From: Meiothermus ruber DSM 1279
GTDB taxonomy: Bacteria > Deinococcota > Deinococci > Deinococcales > Thermaceae
Reading direction: 5' to 3'
DNA: 64,000 nucleotides
Assembly: GCF_000024425.1 (NCBI RefSeq)
Contig: NC_013946.1
Span: 2,542,001-2,606,000, forward strand
Under the pieces are notes generated by a model. The model saw only the letters and a program-made list of their open reading frames with translations, did no database searches and was not told where the DNA came from. The translations under genes and the position numbers were made by a program. Below, one piece after another: positions 1 through 7,516 of this stretch; position 1 is the stretch's first letter, and each line of letters starts with the position of its first letter.

Positions 1-217
1 CGCCCGCATCCATGGCCTGCAACACCACCAGTACCTTGTGCTGGCCTTCCGCATACAGCAGCTCTTGCAGCTTCTCCAAACGCCTGTTGAGCACAGCCAG
101 GGCTTCCAGGGCCGCTTGCTTGCCCCCCTCAAAGGCGCTGGTGTCGTCGGGATCGAAGCGCTTTAGTTCAAAGCGACCATCCGGTTGAACGCGGTATTTT
201 TTCATCTGGGCTCCCAT
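1..217 (-). CDS. ppk2: polyphosphate kinase 2 (PPK2 class III), N-terminal part
   Basis: The gene enters from the left edge and only about 72 codons are present. The peptide begins MKKYRVQPDGRFELKRF and runs to VLVVLQAMDAG, which is the start of the Walker A region of PPK2 enzymes (usually followed by GKDG). PPK2 class III phosphorylates AMP and ADP with polyphosphate in the cytoplasm. I recognise this N-terminus as that of the characterised Meiothermus ruber enzyme. A start at 244 (MGFCSIEFL) is also open, but TAGAAT at 223-228 lies 5 nt upstream of the ATG at 217, a leaderless arrangement common in this phylum, so I prefer 217. It is divergent from the WD40 gene. Confidence 0.9.
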   Translation of the reverse strand, partial: MGAQMKKYRVQPDGRFELKRFDPDDTSAFEGGKQAALEALAVLNRRLEKLQELLYAEGQHKVLVVLQAMDAG

Positions 218-288
218 CAGGAATTCTATGCTGCAGAACCCCATCCGGCCAGCATCCCAGCCTCATCCTTGCGTCCGGGTGGCTCCGG

Positions 289-294
289 TAGGCT
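289..294 (+). promoter_or_regulatory. -10 box of a probable leaderless promoter for the WD40 gene
   Basis: TAGGCT lies exactly 6 nt upstream of the GTG start at 301. No Shine-Dalgarno sequence is present and no convincing -35 box is visible. Confidence 0.5.
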
Positions 295-300
295 AATGGG

Positions 301-2067
301 GTGCACCGGTGGATTGGCTGGCTTTTATGTTTGTCGTTGGCGACCGCCCAGCAACCGTCGCAGATACTTGTGGGACACCGGGCCCCGGTGGGGGCTGTGG
401 CTTTTGGCCCTGGGGGAAGGTTGGCCCTGGGAGCGGATACCTACGTTCATCTCCACCAGGCCGATGGGCGTTTTTTGCGCACCCTGAGCGGGCACAGCGA
501 TACCGTGCGAGCCCTGGACTTCGCTGCGGATGGCACCTTGCTCAGCGCGTCCTCCGATACCACCCTGCGGCTGTGGAACCCCCAGAGCGGCCTGCTGAAA
601 GGCGTGTTGCAAGGCCACCGCGATCAGGTTTGGTCGGCCCGCATCAGCCCGGATGGGCGTCAGGTGCTCAGTGGTAGCGCCGACGGTGAGTTGCGCCTTT
701 GGAGTGTGCCAGCGCTGGGCTTGTCTCGGTCTATTTATGCAGGGCGCGGCTGGATATACAGCGTTGGGCTTTCCCCGTTAAACCCTGTCTGGGCAGCCGG
801 GGGGCAGGATGGGGTGCTCTTGTGGAATCCCCAGAGCGGCCACCGGCTGCCCCTTCTGGGCTCCCTCTCGGTGCGAGCGCTGGCCTGGGGGCCGGACGGC
901 CAGTTGGCCACTGGCGACCGGGACGGACAGATACAATTGTGGAGTGCCGAGGGGCGCTATGTGCAGCAGTGGAGTGCGCATCGCCTGGCGGTGAGCGCCC
1001 TGGTCTGGCGCAAGCGCGCGCAGCTCATCAGCGGGGGGCAGGACGGCCAGATTATCTTCTGGGACACAGGCCGGCCCCAAAAAACCCTCCAGACGGCCTC
1101 GGTGCTGGCCCTGGCTGTGGGCGAAAGCCGGCTCCTGAGCGGCCACGACGATGGGCGGGCCCGGTTGTGGAGCCTGGACGGAGGGCTGCTACGAACCCTC
1201 GAGCCCCCTGCGGCCTCGGTGAGCGCCCTGGCCTACAGCCCCGACGGGAGGCTGCTGGCCAGCGGGGGCTGGGACGGCGAGGTCTGGCTGTGGAACCGCC
1301 AGGGGCAGCCCATCCACAGGCTGAGCGAGGCCGCCCTGGAAATTACCGCCCTGGCCTTCAGCCCGGATGGGCAGTACCTGGCCGCAGGCAGCCGCGACGG
1401 CCTGACCCGCCTCTACCAAACAGGTAGCGGGCGGCTGTTGCAGAGCCTCGAGGCCCATGGCAACGGGGTGGGGGCCCTGGCCTTCGCCCCAAACGGACGG
1501 GCCCTGGCCACCGGCGGGCGCGACCGGTTAATCCGGCTCTGGGACTGGCGGCAGGGCCGGAAGGTGCTCGAGTTCCGCGCCCACGAGTCCCACGTAACGG
1601 GCCTGGCTTTTAGCCCCGACGGGCGCACGCTTTATAGCAGCAGCAGCGATGAAAGCCTGGCCTGGTGGGCCCTGCGCCCCGAGGGGGTGGGGCTCCTGCG
1701 CCGGGTCATGGCCCACGCCCGGGGCCTCTACGGCCTGGCCCTGAGCCCCAACGGACGCCTGCTGGCCACCGCCAGCCACGACCAGACCCTCAAGCTCTGG
1801 GATGCCCAGTCGGGGAAGCTGCTCCGGGTGCTGGAAGGGCACACCGAGGCCGCCCAGGCCCTGGCCTTCTCGCCCGACGGCCAGCGGCTGGCCAGCGTGG
1901 GCTGGGACAAGACCCTGCGCCTGTGGAGCGTGCAGGGGCCGCTTTTACAGACCACCTCAGGGTTTGTGCGGCCCCTCTACGCGGTGGCCTGGGCCCCTGA
2001 TGGCCGGCTGGCGGTGGGCAGCGGCACCCTGCGGCAGGCCGGCACCGTGGCTTTATTCAGACCGTAG
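301..2067 (+). CDS. exported WD40 repeat protein, about 14 repeats
   Basis: The 588-residue protein has a short signal peptide (to about residue 16, ending LATAQ) followed by WD40 repeats to the C-terminus. I count 14 units ending in variants of LW or LWD (for example TTLRLWNPQSG, GEVWLWNRQG, QTLKLWDAQSG), with SPDGR-type turns between strands. Fourteen units would make two seven-bladed propellers. Such proteins are protein-binding scaffolds; no catalytic domain is present. The GTG start is favoured by the TAGGCT box 6 nt upstream. The 3' end overlaps the convergent small gene by 15 bp. The partner is unknown. Confidence 0.9.
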   Translation: MHRWIGWLLCLSLATAQQPSQILVGHRAPVGAVAFGPGGRLALGADTYVHLHQADGRFLRTLSGHSDTVRALDFAADGTLLSASSDTTLRLWNPQSGLLKGVLQGHRDQVWSARISPDGRQVLSGSADGELRLWSVPALGLSRSIYAGRGWIYSVGLSPLNPVWAAGGQDGVLLWNPQSGHRLPLLGSLSVRALAWGPDGQLATGDRDGQIQLWSAEGRYVQQWSAHRLAVSALVWRKRAQLISGGQDGQIIFWDTGRPQKTLQTASVLALAVGESRLLSGHDDGRARLWSLDGGLLRTLEPPAASVSALAYSPDGRLLASGGWDGEVWLWNRQGQPIHRLSEAALEITALAFSPDGQYLAAGSRDGLTRLYQTGSGRLLQSLEAHGNGVGALAFAPNGRALATGGRDRLIRLWDWRQGRKVLEFRAHESHVTGLAFSPDGRTLYSSSSDESLAWWALRPEGVGLLRRVMAHARGLYGLALSPNGRLLATASHDQTLKLWDAQSGKLLRVLEGHTEAAQALAFSPDGQRLASVGWDKTLRLWSVQGPLLQTTSGFVRPLYAVAWAPDGRLAVGSGTLRQAGTVALFRP

Positions 2068-2358
2068 CTCAGGCCAGACCCGCCCATAGGGGCGCACCTC
2101 ACCCTGGGGGAAGGCCTGCTGCAAGAGTTCCTGCAAGAACCGCCCCGCCATGGGCAGCAGGCCGGTGCAGCCCTGGTTCACATAAACAAACACATAGCCG
2201 GGCGGGCGGGGCGACTGGCTGAAGGTGAGCACCCCAGCATATTCCGGAAAAGCCTCGTAAAAAATAGCCAGAAGGCCCTCCAGCAAGGCCCTGGCCTCGG
2301 GCAGGGGCTGGCCCTCCAGCGGGCGCACCCAGAAGGTGACCACCTTGAGGGGGGTCAT
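2053..2358 (-). CDS. conserved small protein of unknown function in the cobalamin operon
   Basis: The 101-residue protein (MTPLKVVTFWVRPLEGQ...) has no signal peptide, membrane segment or motif I recognise. Its ATG overlaps the stop of the upstream cobalamin-receptor gene by 4 bp (ATGA), so the two are very probably translationally coupled and may act in the same process. I cannot assign a function. Confidence 0.7.
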   Translation of the reverse strand: MTPLKVVTFWVRPLEGQPLPEARALLEGLLAIFYEAFPEYAGVLTFSQSPRPPGYVFVYVNQGCTGLLPMAGRFLQELLQQAFPQGEVRPYGRVWPELRSE

Positions 2359-3140
2359 GGCCGGCCTCCGTGCTGCCAGACCGGCACCCCGCGCAACAGT
2401 TCGGCCAGTTTTTTCGCCCCCTCGGCCAGGCGCGGCCCCGGACGGCCCAGGTAGGCCTCCTCGAGGGCGAACACCTGCTTATGCTTCAGGGCGGGGATAT
2501 CCAGCTTGCGGCGCAGAACCACCTCTGGACGCAGTTTTTTCGCCCCGCACCACGAGACCGTAATCAGGTCAGGCTGGGCCTCCTCCACCAGGGCGGGGGT
2601 GAGGGGCTGGGAGCGCACCGGCAGGTGGGCAAAGGCGTTTTCCGCCCCCAGCGCCTCCAGCATCTGCGTTACCCAACTGTGTTGCCCGGCGGCAATCATG
2701 GGCCGGGGCCACCACTCCACCATCACCCTGGGGGGGCGCACCCAGTTGGGCAGCGAGCCCCGGGCCTGGGCGATCATCCACTGCATGGCCCGCACCACGT
2801 GCCGGCCCTGCGAGGCCACCCCCAGAAGATCCGCCACCTGAATAATGTCGTTGTAGACGTCCTGCAGGCTTTGCGGGTCGAGCACCACGTGGGGGATTTG
2901 CCGCGCTTGCAAACCCTCCACCACCCGCTCCATGCCCGGCACGCTCAGGCTGGCCAGCACCAGGTCGGGCTTCAGGGCCTCGACCCTGTCCAGGTCAATC
3001 TGGAGGTCGGGCCCTACCCGGGGCAGCCGGGCCACCTCGGGAGGAAAGTCGGAGTTGCTGTCCACCCCCACCAGCCTGTCCAGGCAGCCCAGGGCCCAGA
3101 CGATCTCGGTGTTGGAGCAGGTCAGGCTCACCAGGCGCAT
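2355..3140 (-). CDS. cobalamin-binding, BtuF-like helical-backbone receptor without signal peptide
   Basis: The 261-residue protein matches periplasmic metal/cobalamin receptors (BtuF/FepB fold): RLVSLTCSNTEIVWALG at the N-terminus, VGVDSNSDFPPEV, VGPDLQIDLDRVEALKPDLVL, and a C-terminal lobe with VMVEWWPRPMIAAG. BtuF normally carries a signal peptide; this one starts directly at the first strand of the domain. The start is well supported by AAAGGAGG 7 nt upstream of the ATG, so a missed leader is unlikely and a cytoplasmic location is inferred. It lies 12 bp downstream of a cobalamin adenosyltransferase, which suggests intracellular corrinoid binding or salvage. Binding of another ligand is possible. 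Confidence 0.8.
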   Translation of the reverse strand: MRLVSLTCSNTEIVWALGCLDRLVGVDSNSDFPPEVARLPRVGPDLQIDLDRVEALKPDLVLASLSVPGMERVVEGLQARQIPHVVLDPQSLQDVYNDIIQVADLLGVASQGRHVVRAMQWMIAQARGSLPNWVRPPRVMVEWWPRPMIAAGQHSWVTQMLEALGAENAFAHLPVRSQPLTPALVEEAQPDLITVSWCGAKKLRPEVVLRRKLDIPALKHKQVFALEEAYLGRPGPRLAEGAKKLAELLRGVPVWQHGGRP

Positions 3141-3152
3141 ACCAGCCCTCCT

Positions 3153-3716
3153 TTATCGGCGTTTTTTGACCAGCCACTTCTCCTCGGCGAAGCCTTCGCG
3201 TTTATTGACCACTCGAGCCAGCGTAAAAAGCAGGTCCGAGAGCCGGTTGAGGTAGCGCAGGGCCTCCGGGTTCACCTCCTCGGTGCGCATCAGCGCCACC
3301 ACCCGGCGCTCGGCCCGGCGGGCAATGGTACGGGCGAGGTGCAGGGCCGCCGCCGCAGGATGGCCGCCGGGATGGATGAAGCCGGTGAAGCGGGGGGCTT
3401 CTTCCTGGTAGCGGTCAATCAGGGCCTCGAGCTTCTCCACGTCTGAGGCGTCCATGCGGGCCAGGTTGCGCTCGTAAGGGCCGCCGGCGCGGGTGGCGAG
3501 GTCGGCCCCTAGGTCGAAGAGGGCGTTCTGGAGGTACTCGAGGTCGGCTTCAATGTCGGCGTGGGCCGCCCCCAGGGCCGCGCGAGCCAGCCCGATGGCG
3601 CTGTTGGCCTCGTCCACCGTGCCATAGGCCTCCACCCGGGGGTGGTCCTTGCCCACCCGCTCGGCCCCGTACAGGCCGGTCTCCCCCGCGTCACCGGTTT
3701 TGGTGTAGATTTTCAT
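3153..3716 (-). CDS. cob(I)alamin adenosyltransferase, PduO type
   Basis: The 187-residue protein begins MKIYTKTGDAGETGLYGAERV, the ATP-binding signature of PduO-type ATP:cob(I)alamin adenosyltransferases. RTIARRAERRVVAL and LNRLSDLLFTLARVVNKREG are the other conserved helices. It transfers adenosyl from ATP to cob(I)alamin to form coenzyme B12 in the cytoplasm. An upstream in-frame ATG at 3773 is open, but family alignment and the K-I-Y-T-K-T-G beginning place the start at 3716. It is first in a three-gene operon with the BtuF-like protein and the small unknown protein. Confidence 0.93.
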   Translation of the reverse strand: MKIYTKTGDAGETGLYGAERVGKDHPRVEAYGTVDEANSAIGLARAALGAAHADIEADLEYLQNALFDLGADLATRAGGPYERNLARMDASDVEKLEALIDRYQEEAPRFTGFIHPGGHPAAAALHLARTIARRAERRVVALMRTEEVNPEALRYLNRLSDLLFTLARVVNKREGFAEEKWLVKKRR

Positions 3717-3785
3717 GCTTTCATTTAACTCTACCCAAGGCGGCTCGAGTGGGTCACGCCCAACATACCTCACTATGCCTGGCAG

Positions 3786-3791
3786 TACTAT
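3786..3791 (+). promoter_or_regulatory. -10 box of a probable leaderless promoter for the MNT gene
   Basis: TACTAT stands 6 nt before the ATG at 3798; there is no clear -35 box. Confidence 0.45.
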
Positions 3792-3797
3792 GGTCTC

Positions 3798-4088
3798 ATG
3801 CGCAGGGGAAGTGTGCTGGCCATCCTGGAGGAACCGCTGCCTGGCCTAGCCCAACAGTACGGCATCAAAAGCCTGTACCTGTTCGGCTCCACCGCTCGCG
3901 ACGAGGCCAGTCCCGACAGCGACGTGGACTTTTTGGTGAGATTGGCGCAGCCCACCTTTGAGCGCTACATCGGCCTCAAGCACGCCCTGGAAGACCTGCT
4001 GGGCTGCAAGGTGGATCTGGTCAGCGCCAAGAAAGTACCGGCCGAGCTGCGCGCCCACCTCGAGGCCGATGCACTTCGGTTGATTTGA
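3798..4088 (+). CDS. mntA: MNT-type nucleotidyltransferase (MntA-like antitoxin)
   Basis: The 96-residue protein is a minimal nucleotidyltransferase. LYLFGSTARDEASPDSDVDFLV contains the GSx10DxD motif complete (GS, then D-V-D), so the metal-binding aspartates are intact. In HEPN/MNT systems this protein neutralises the HEPN RNase toxin by AMPylating it. The next gene, 10 bp downstream, is a HEPN-domain protein, so the pair has the usual antitoxin-toxin order. The partner has lost its expected motif (see there), so the antitoxin's target chemistry may no longer apply. Confidence 0.88.
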   Translation: MRRGSVLAILEEPLPGLAQQYGIKSLYLFGSTARDEASPDSDVDFLVRLAQPTFERYIGLKHALEDLLGCKVDLVSAKKVPAELRAHLEADALRLI

Positions 4089-4098
4089 AAAGGGGCCC

Positions 4099-4464
4099 AT
4101 GCGCCACCCCACCCCCCCCAACCCCCACCTACAAAAGCGGGTCTACCTCGAGCAGATGCAGGAGGCCGCCCGGCGAGTCCTGCGCTATACCGCTGGGATG
4201 AAGTTGGCCGATTTTGCCGCCGATCTGCGCACCCAGGACGCCGTGCGCCACAACCTCCACCGCCTGGGCACGATGGCTGCTGCCATGCACCCCAGCCTGC
4301 GCGAGGAACTGCCCGAGCTGGACTGGAGAAGCATCCTGGACTTACCCGACCTGGTCAGCCACCTCCACTTTGGCATTCAGGACGAGATTCTCTGGGATCT
4401 AATCCGGCGCACCCTGCCCTACTGGCTGGTGGTGCTGGAGGAGGCCCTGGAGCAGTCGGTGTGA
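4099..4464 (+). CDS. hepT: HEPN/DUF86 (HepT-like) protein with degenerate RNase motif
   Basis: The 121-residue helical protein aligns with DUF86 HepT toxins: an N-terminal helix (YLEQMQEAARRVLRYTAG), the VRHNLHRLGTMAAAM helix, and ILDLPDLVSHLHFGIQ where the family has the RNxxxHxY ribonuclease motif. Here R becomes P83, N becomes D84, the His is kept (H88), and the Tyr is H90. The catalytic Arg and the motif Tyr are therefore absent, and RNase activity is doubtful. It follows the MNT gene by 10 bp. It may be a retired toxin or a HEPN domain kept for binding only. Confidence 0.78.
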   Translation: MRHPTPPNPHLQKRVYLEQMQEAARRVLRYTAGMKLADFAADLRTQDAVRHNLHRLGTMAAAMHPSLREELPELDWRSILDLPDLVSHLHFGIQDEILWDLIRRTLPYWLVVLEEALEQSV

Positions 4465-4469
4465 CATCT

Positions 4470-4475
4470 TAGACT
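4470..4475 (+). promoter_or_regulatory. -10 box of a probable leaderless promoter for the LysM-M23 gene
   Basis: TAGACT stands 6 nt before the ATG at 4482 and no Shine-Dalgarno sequence is present. Confidence 0.5.
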
Positions 4476-4481
4476 GAGACC

Positions 4482-5477
4482 ATGCACATTCGTCTGCTCG
4501 TACTCCCAGCCCTGGCCTCTTTTGCCCTGGCCCAGACCACCCACACCGTCCAGCCCGGCGAGACCCTCTACCGCATCGCCCAGCAGTACAACACCAGCGT
4601 GGAAGCCCTGCAGGTGCTGAATAACATCGCAGACCCCACCCAGCTTCGGGTGGGGCAGGTGCTGCGGGTGACGGGGCAGCCCAGCCCAGCCCTTCGCCGC
4701 CTCACCCAGGCCCCGGCCCCCATCGAGGCCATCGAGTGGCCCGGCGAGACCATCCAGGGCCACCTGGCGGTGATCCGCATCACGGCCCCGGCACCGGTAC
4801 AGGGCGAGGTGCGCTTCCTGAACAACACCTACCCCATCCAGCAAAACCGCGTGCTGCTGCCCATACCGGCCCTGCAAGCCCCTGGGGTCTACCCCGCCCG
4901 GCTGCGGGTGGGGGGGGCGGAGGTGGGGCTCGAGGTGCGGGTGGTGGCCGGAAGCTTTGGGCGCTTTGTGCTGCAACTGCCCCCCGACCGCCAGGCCCTG
5001 CTGGTGCCCGAGCGGCTGCGGGCCGAACGGCTCAAGGTGGTGGGCTCCTGCGACTTCGACCGGCCCCAGCAGTGGCGGGGCCCCTTCCAGAAGCCCGTCC
5101 AGACCAACCGCATCACCGACCCCTTCGGCACCCGCCGCAGCTACGACGGCGGGCGCAGCTACTCCTACCACGAGGGGCTCGACTACGGCGTGCCCGAAGG
5201 CACCCCGGTCTATGCCCCGGCCCCGGGTGTGGTGGGCCTGGCCGAGCGGCTCTTTGTGCGGGGGAACGCCGTCACCCTCAACCACGGGCTGGGGGTGTGC
5301 AGCGGCTACTGGCACCTCTCGCGCATTGCTGTAAAACCGGGCCAGACTGTGCAGGCCGGCGACCTGCTCGGCTACTCGGGCAACACCGGCCTGTCCAACG
5401 GGCCTCACCTGCACTTCGAGATCCGGGTGCGGGGCATCCCCACCAACCCCGCCCCCTGGTTCCTGAGCGTTCCCTGA
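4482..5477 (+). CDS. LysM and M23 family peptidoglycan endopeptidase
   Basis: The 331-residue exported protein has a signal peptide to about residue 17 (ALASFALAQ), one LysM domain (HTVQPGETLYRIAQQYNTS to LRVGQVLRV, about 20-65), a linker and beta-domain, and a C-terminal M23 peptidase domain (about 210-325). The zinc motifs are visible: HEGLDYGVP (HxxxD) and HLHFEI (HxH). M23 enzymes cut peptidoglycan cross-bridges outside the cytoplasmic membrane, and LysM anchors the enzyme to glycan. It is convergent with the 5-FTHF cyclo-ligase gene, 9 bp away. Confidence 0.93.
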   Translation: MHIRLLVLPALASFALAQTTHTVQPGETLYRIAQQYNTSVEALQVLNNIADPTQLRVGQVLRVTGQPSPALRRLTQAPAPIEAIEWPGETIQGHLAVIRITAPAPVQGEVRFLNNTYPIQQNRVLLPIPALQAPGVYPARLRVGGAEVGLEVRVVAGSFGRFVLQLPPDRQALLVPERLRAERLKVVGSCDFDRPQQWRGPFQKPVQTNRITDPFGTRRSYDGGRSYSYHEGLDYGVPEGTPVYAPAPGVVGLAERLFVRGNAVTLNHGLGVCSGYWHLSRIAVKPGQTVQAGDLLGYSGNTGLSNGPHLHFEIRVRGIPTNPAPWFLSVP

Positions 5478-5486
5478 CCCAGCAGC

Positions 5487-6035
5487 CTATGGGGCGAAAC
5501 CGCGCGCGGGGCGAACCCCCTGCTCGGTGGCTAGAAAGCGCACCGGCACGTCCCAGGGGTCGTGCGGCAGCTCGGGCAGCACCAGCGCCTCGGCCACCAG
5601 GCCCACCGTGAGGGTGCGTGGGGGTAGCTGGGCCAAAAAGCGGTCGTAGAAGCCCTGCCCATACCCCAGCCGGTGGCCCCAGGGGTCGAAGGCCAGGCCC
5701 GGCACCAGCACAGCGTCCAGCACCTCGAGCGCCACCTTGGGGGTCTCGGGGGCCGGCTCCCAGAAACCATACCTGTGCTTGACCAGCCGGCAGGGCAGGG
5801 GGTGCACCTCGAGCTGGTGGGTGCGGGCCCTGGGCAGGTAGTAGGCAGCGGGGTACAGGCGCTGCAGTGCGGCGGGATCGAGTTCGGAGCCAAAAGCGCT
5901 GTAAAGCAGAATGTGCCGGGCCCGGTGTTCTTGCAAAAAACCGGTCAGGTGTTGGGTCACTTCTTGCGAGAGTGTTCCGGTGGGAAGGTTTTTGCGTACC
6001 TCCTTGGCCCAGCGCCGGAGTTCGGCCTTGTCCAT
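5487..6035 (-). CDS. 5-formyltetrahydrofolate cyclo-ligase
   Basis: The 182-residue protein carries the family signature LVPGLAFDPWGHRLGYGQGFYDRFL near residue 110-135 and the N-terminal basic helix LRRWAKEVRKNL. It converts 5-formyl-THF to 5,10-methenyl-THF with ATP in the cytoplasm and belongs to one-carbon metabolism. The gene stands alone, convergent with the peptidase gene and divergent from the FmdB-like gene. Confidence 0.93.
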   Translation of the reverse strand: MDKAELRRWAKEVRKNLPTGTLSQEVTQHLTGFLQEHRARHILLYSAFGSELDPAALQRLYPAAYYLPRARTHQLEVHPLPCRLVKHRYGFWEPAPETPKVALEVLDAVLVPGLAFDPWGHRLGYGQGFYDRFLAQLPPRTLTVGLVAEALVLPELPHDPWDVPVRFLATEQGVRPARGFAP

Positions 6036-6183
6036 ACCCGTCAGTATTTCATCCCAAAGCGAGACCGCAAGTTATCAGAGATATAACTGGAAGGCTGGTT
6101 GACAGTCTAGGGTGTCGTTTGTCAAAATCCTCTAGGTGAGGGAGGTGACCCCTCGAGACACCTTTGTCCCACAGGAGTCCACT

Positions 6184-6420
6184 ATGCCCAGATACGTTTA
6201 CCAGAACCTTGAGACCGGCGAACAATATGAGTTCGAGCAGGGTTTTCACGATCCCGCCTACACCCATCACCCCGAGACCGGCGCTCCCATCAAGCGTCTG
6301 ATTTTTGCTCCGGCGGTGGTGTTCAAGGGCTCGGGCTGGTACATCAAAGACTCCAAGGCCGGCTCCAACGGCAAGTCCGAGTCCGGCAACAAGGAAGCCG
6401 GGAGCGCGGCGGCCGATTAA
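6184..6420 (+). CDS. FmdB-family protein lacking the zinc-ribbon cysteines
   Basis: The 78-residue protein aligns along its length with FmdB zinc-ribbon proteins (MPRYVYQNLETGEQYEFEQGF, then GAPIKRLIFAPAVVFKGSGWYIKDS), but the two CxxC pairs of the family are replaced by non-cysteine residues, and the protein contains no Cys at all. The C-terminal 20 residues are low-complexity Ser/Gly/Ala. The ATG is preceded by AGGAG. A TTGACA at 6099-6104 could be the -35 of its promoter. A strong terminator follows. Function is unknown; metal binding is not expected. Confidence 0.75.
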   Translation: MPRYVYQNLETGEQYEFEQGFHDPAYTHHPETGAPIKRLIFAPAVVFKGSGWYIKDSKAGSNGKSESGNKEAGSAAAD

Positions 6421-6456
6421 GGGGACAACCTCAAAAATAAACCCATAAAACACGCA

Positions 6457-6493
6457 GCCTTGGCTTATTAATAGCCGGGCTTCTTTGTTTTTG
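6457..6493 (+). terminator. Rho-independent terminator after the FmdB-like gene
   Basis: The hairpin GCCTTGGCT / AGCCGGGC (one bulge, G-U pairs) with a 7-nt loop is followed directly by TTCTTTGTTTTTG. Confidence 0.75.
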
Positions 6494-6563
6494 TCTTACC
6501 TCTATCCTAATCTGCTGCCCATCCACCATACTGGGGTCGTATGACCATGGAAACGAGGTGTGT

Positions 6564-7514
6564 ATGTTCCTGCTCTTAGGCATCGTGGTGGCTGTCCTGG
6601 GCATCGTCCTGCTGGCACAGCCCGGTGGGCGGCGGGCGCTGGGCGCGCCGCTGCTGCTCGTTGGGTTAGCTATAGCGACCATATCACAAAGCTTTGTGGT
6701 GGTTCCGGCAGGCCACGTGGGGGTGGTGTTCAACGTGTTTGGCGGCGTGCAGCCCGCCCCCCTGGGGGAGGGCTTCCGCATCGTGATACCGGGTATTCAA
6801 AGCGTTGTTCTTTACGATGCTCGCCTGAAGGAAGTAACCCTGGCCAAGGGGCCGGCCCCCTCGAATACCAGCACCCCCGGCGAGGACGCCATTACCGCCC
6901 GCAGCAAGGAGGGGCTGGACATTGGGGTAGACGTCACCGTGCAGTACCGCATCAAGCGCGAGGAGGCCCCCCAGCTTCACCGCAACCTGGGGCCGAACTA
7001 CCTCGAGACCCTGATCGTGCCCCAGATTCGCAGCAAGGTGCGCGACGCCGTAGGTTTGTTCAACGCCGCCGAGCTCATCAGCACCCAGCGAACCCAGCTC
7101 GAGGCCGCCGTAACCAGGGAGCTGCGCGAAGACCTGGGGGCGCAGCATATCGAACTCATCTCGGTGCTGTTGCGCCGGATTGATATTCCACCCTCGGTGG
7201 CTAAGGTAATCGAGGAAAAGCAGACCGCCGAGCAGCAGGTGCAGGTGGAGATCAACCGCCGGCAGCAGGCCGAGATCGCCGCCCAGCGGGCCGTGGTACA
7301 GGCCAAGGGCGAACGCGACGCCGCCATTCTGCGGGCCGAGGGCGAGGCCCAGGCCATCCGCCTGCGCGGCGAGGCCCTGCGGCAAAGCCCCCAGGTCATC
7401 CAGCTCACGGTGGCCGAAAAACTGGCCCCCAACATCCAGACCATCCTGGTGCCCACCACCGGCAACTTCCTGCTCGACCTGCGCAGCCTGCAGCAGGCCC
7501 AGCCGGCGCGGTAG
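6564..7514 (+). CDS. SPFH/prohibitin-family membrane protein
   Basis: The 316-residue protein has two N-terminal hydrophobic segments (about 1-18 and 30-50), an SPFH/band 7 domain (about 50-220: VVPAGHVGVVFNVFGG, ITARSKEGLDIGVDVTVQYRI, RSKVRDAVGLFNAAEL), and a Gln/Ala/Glu-rich coiled coil (about 210-275) with RRQQAEIAAQRAVVQAKGER. Prohibitin-type proteins oligomerise on the membrane as scaffolds, often with FtsH-type proteases. The ATG at 6564 has GAGG at proper spacing; a GTG 6 nt earlier is also possible. It is convergent with the DUF192 gene. Confidence 0.9.
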   Translation: MFLLLGIVVAVLGIVLLAQPGGRRALGAPLLLVGLAIATISQSFVVVPAGHVGVVFNVFGGVQPAPLGEGFRIVIPGIQSVVLYDARLKEVTLAKGPAPSNTSTPGEDAITARSKEGLDIGVDVTVQYRIKREEAPQLHRNLGPNYLETLIVPQIRSKVRDAVGLFNAAELISTQRTQLEAAVTRELREDLGAQHIELISVLLRRIDIPPSVAKVIEEKQTAEQQVQVEINRRQQAEIAAQRAVVQAKGERDAAILRAEGEAQAIRLRGEALRQSPQVIQLTVAEKLAPNIQTILVPTTGNFLLDLRSLQQAQPAR

Positions 7515-7516
7515 CC

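Noticed and set aside
2370-3446. 358-codon open frame on the plus strand opposite the cobalamin genes
   Set aside because: It covers two well-supported minus-strand genes and encodes a His/Gln/Pro-rich sequence without a domain.
4419-5414. Long open frame of 331 codons on the minus strand opposite the LysM-M23 gene
   Set aside because: Its product is rich in His/Gly/Gln/Pro with no recognisable domain, and the plus-strand gene has a signal peptide, LysM and intact zinc motifs. It is an antisense artefact of high GC.
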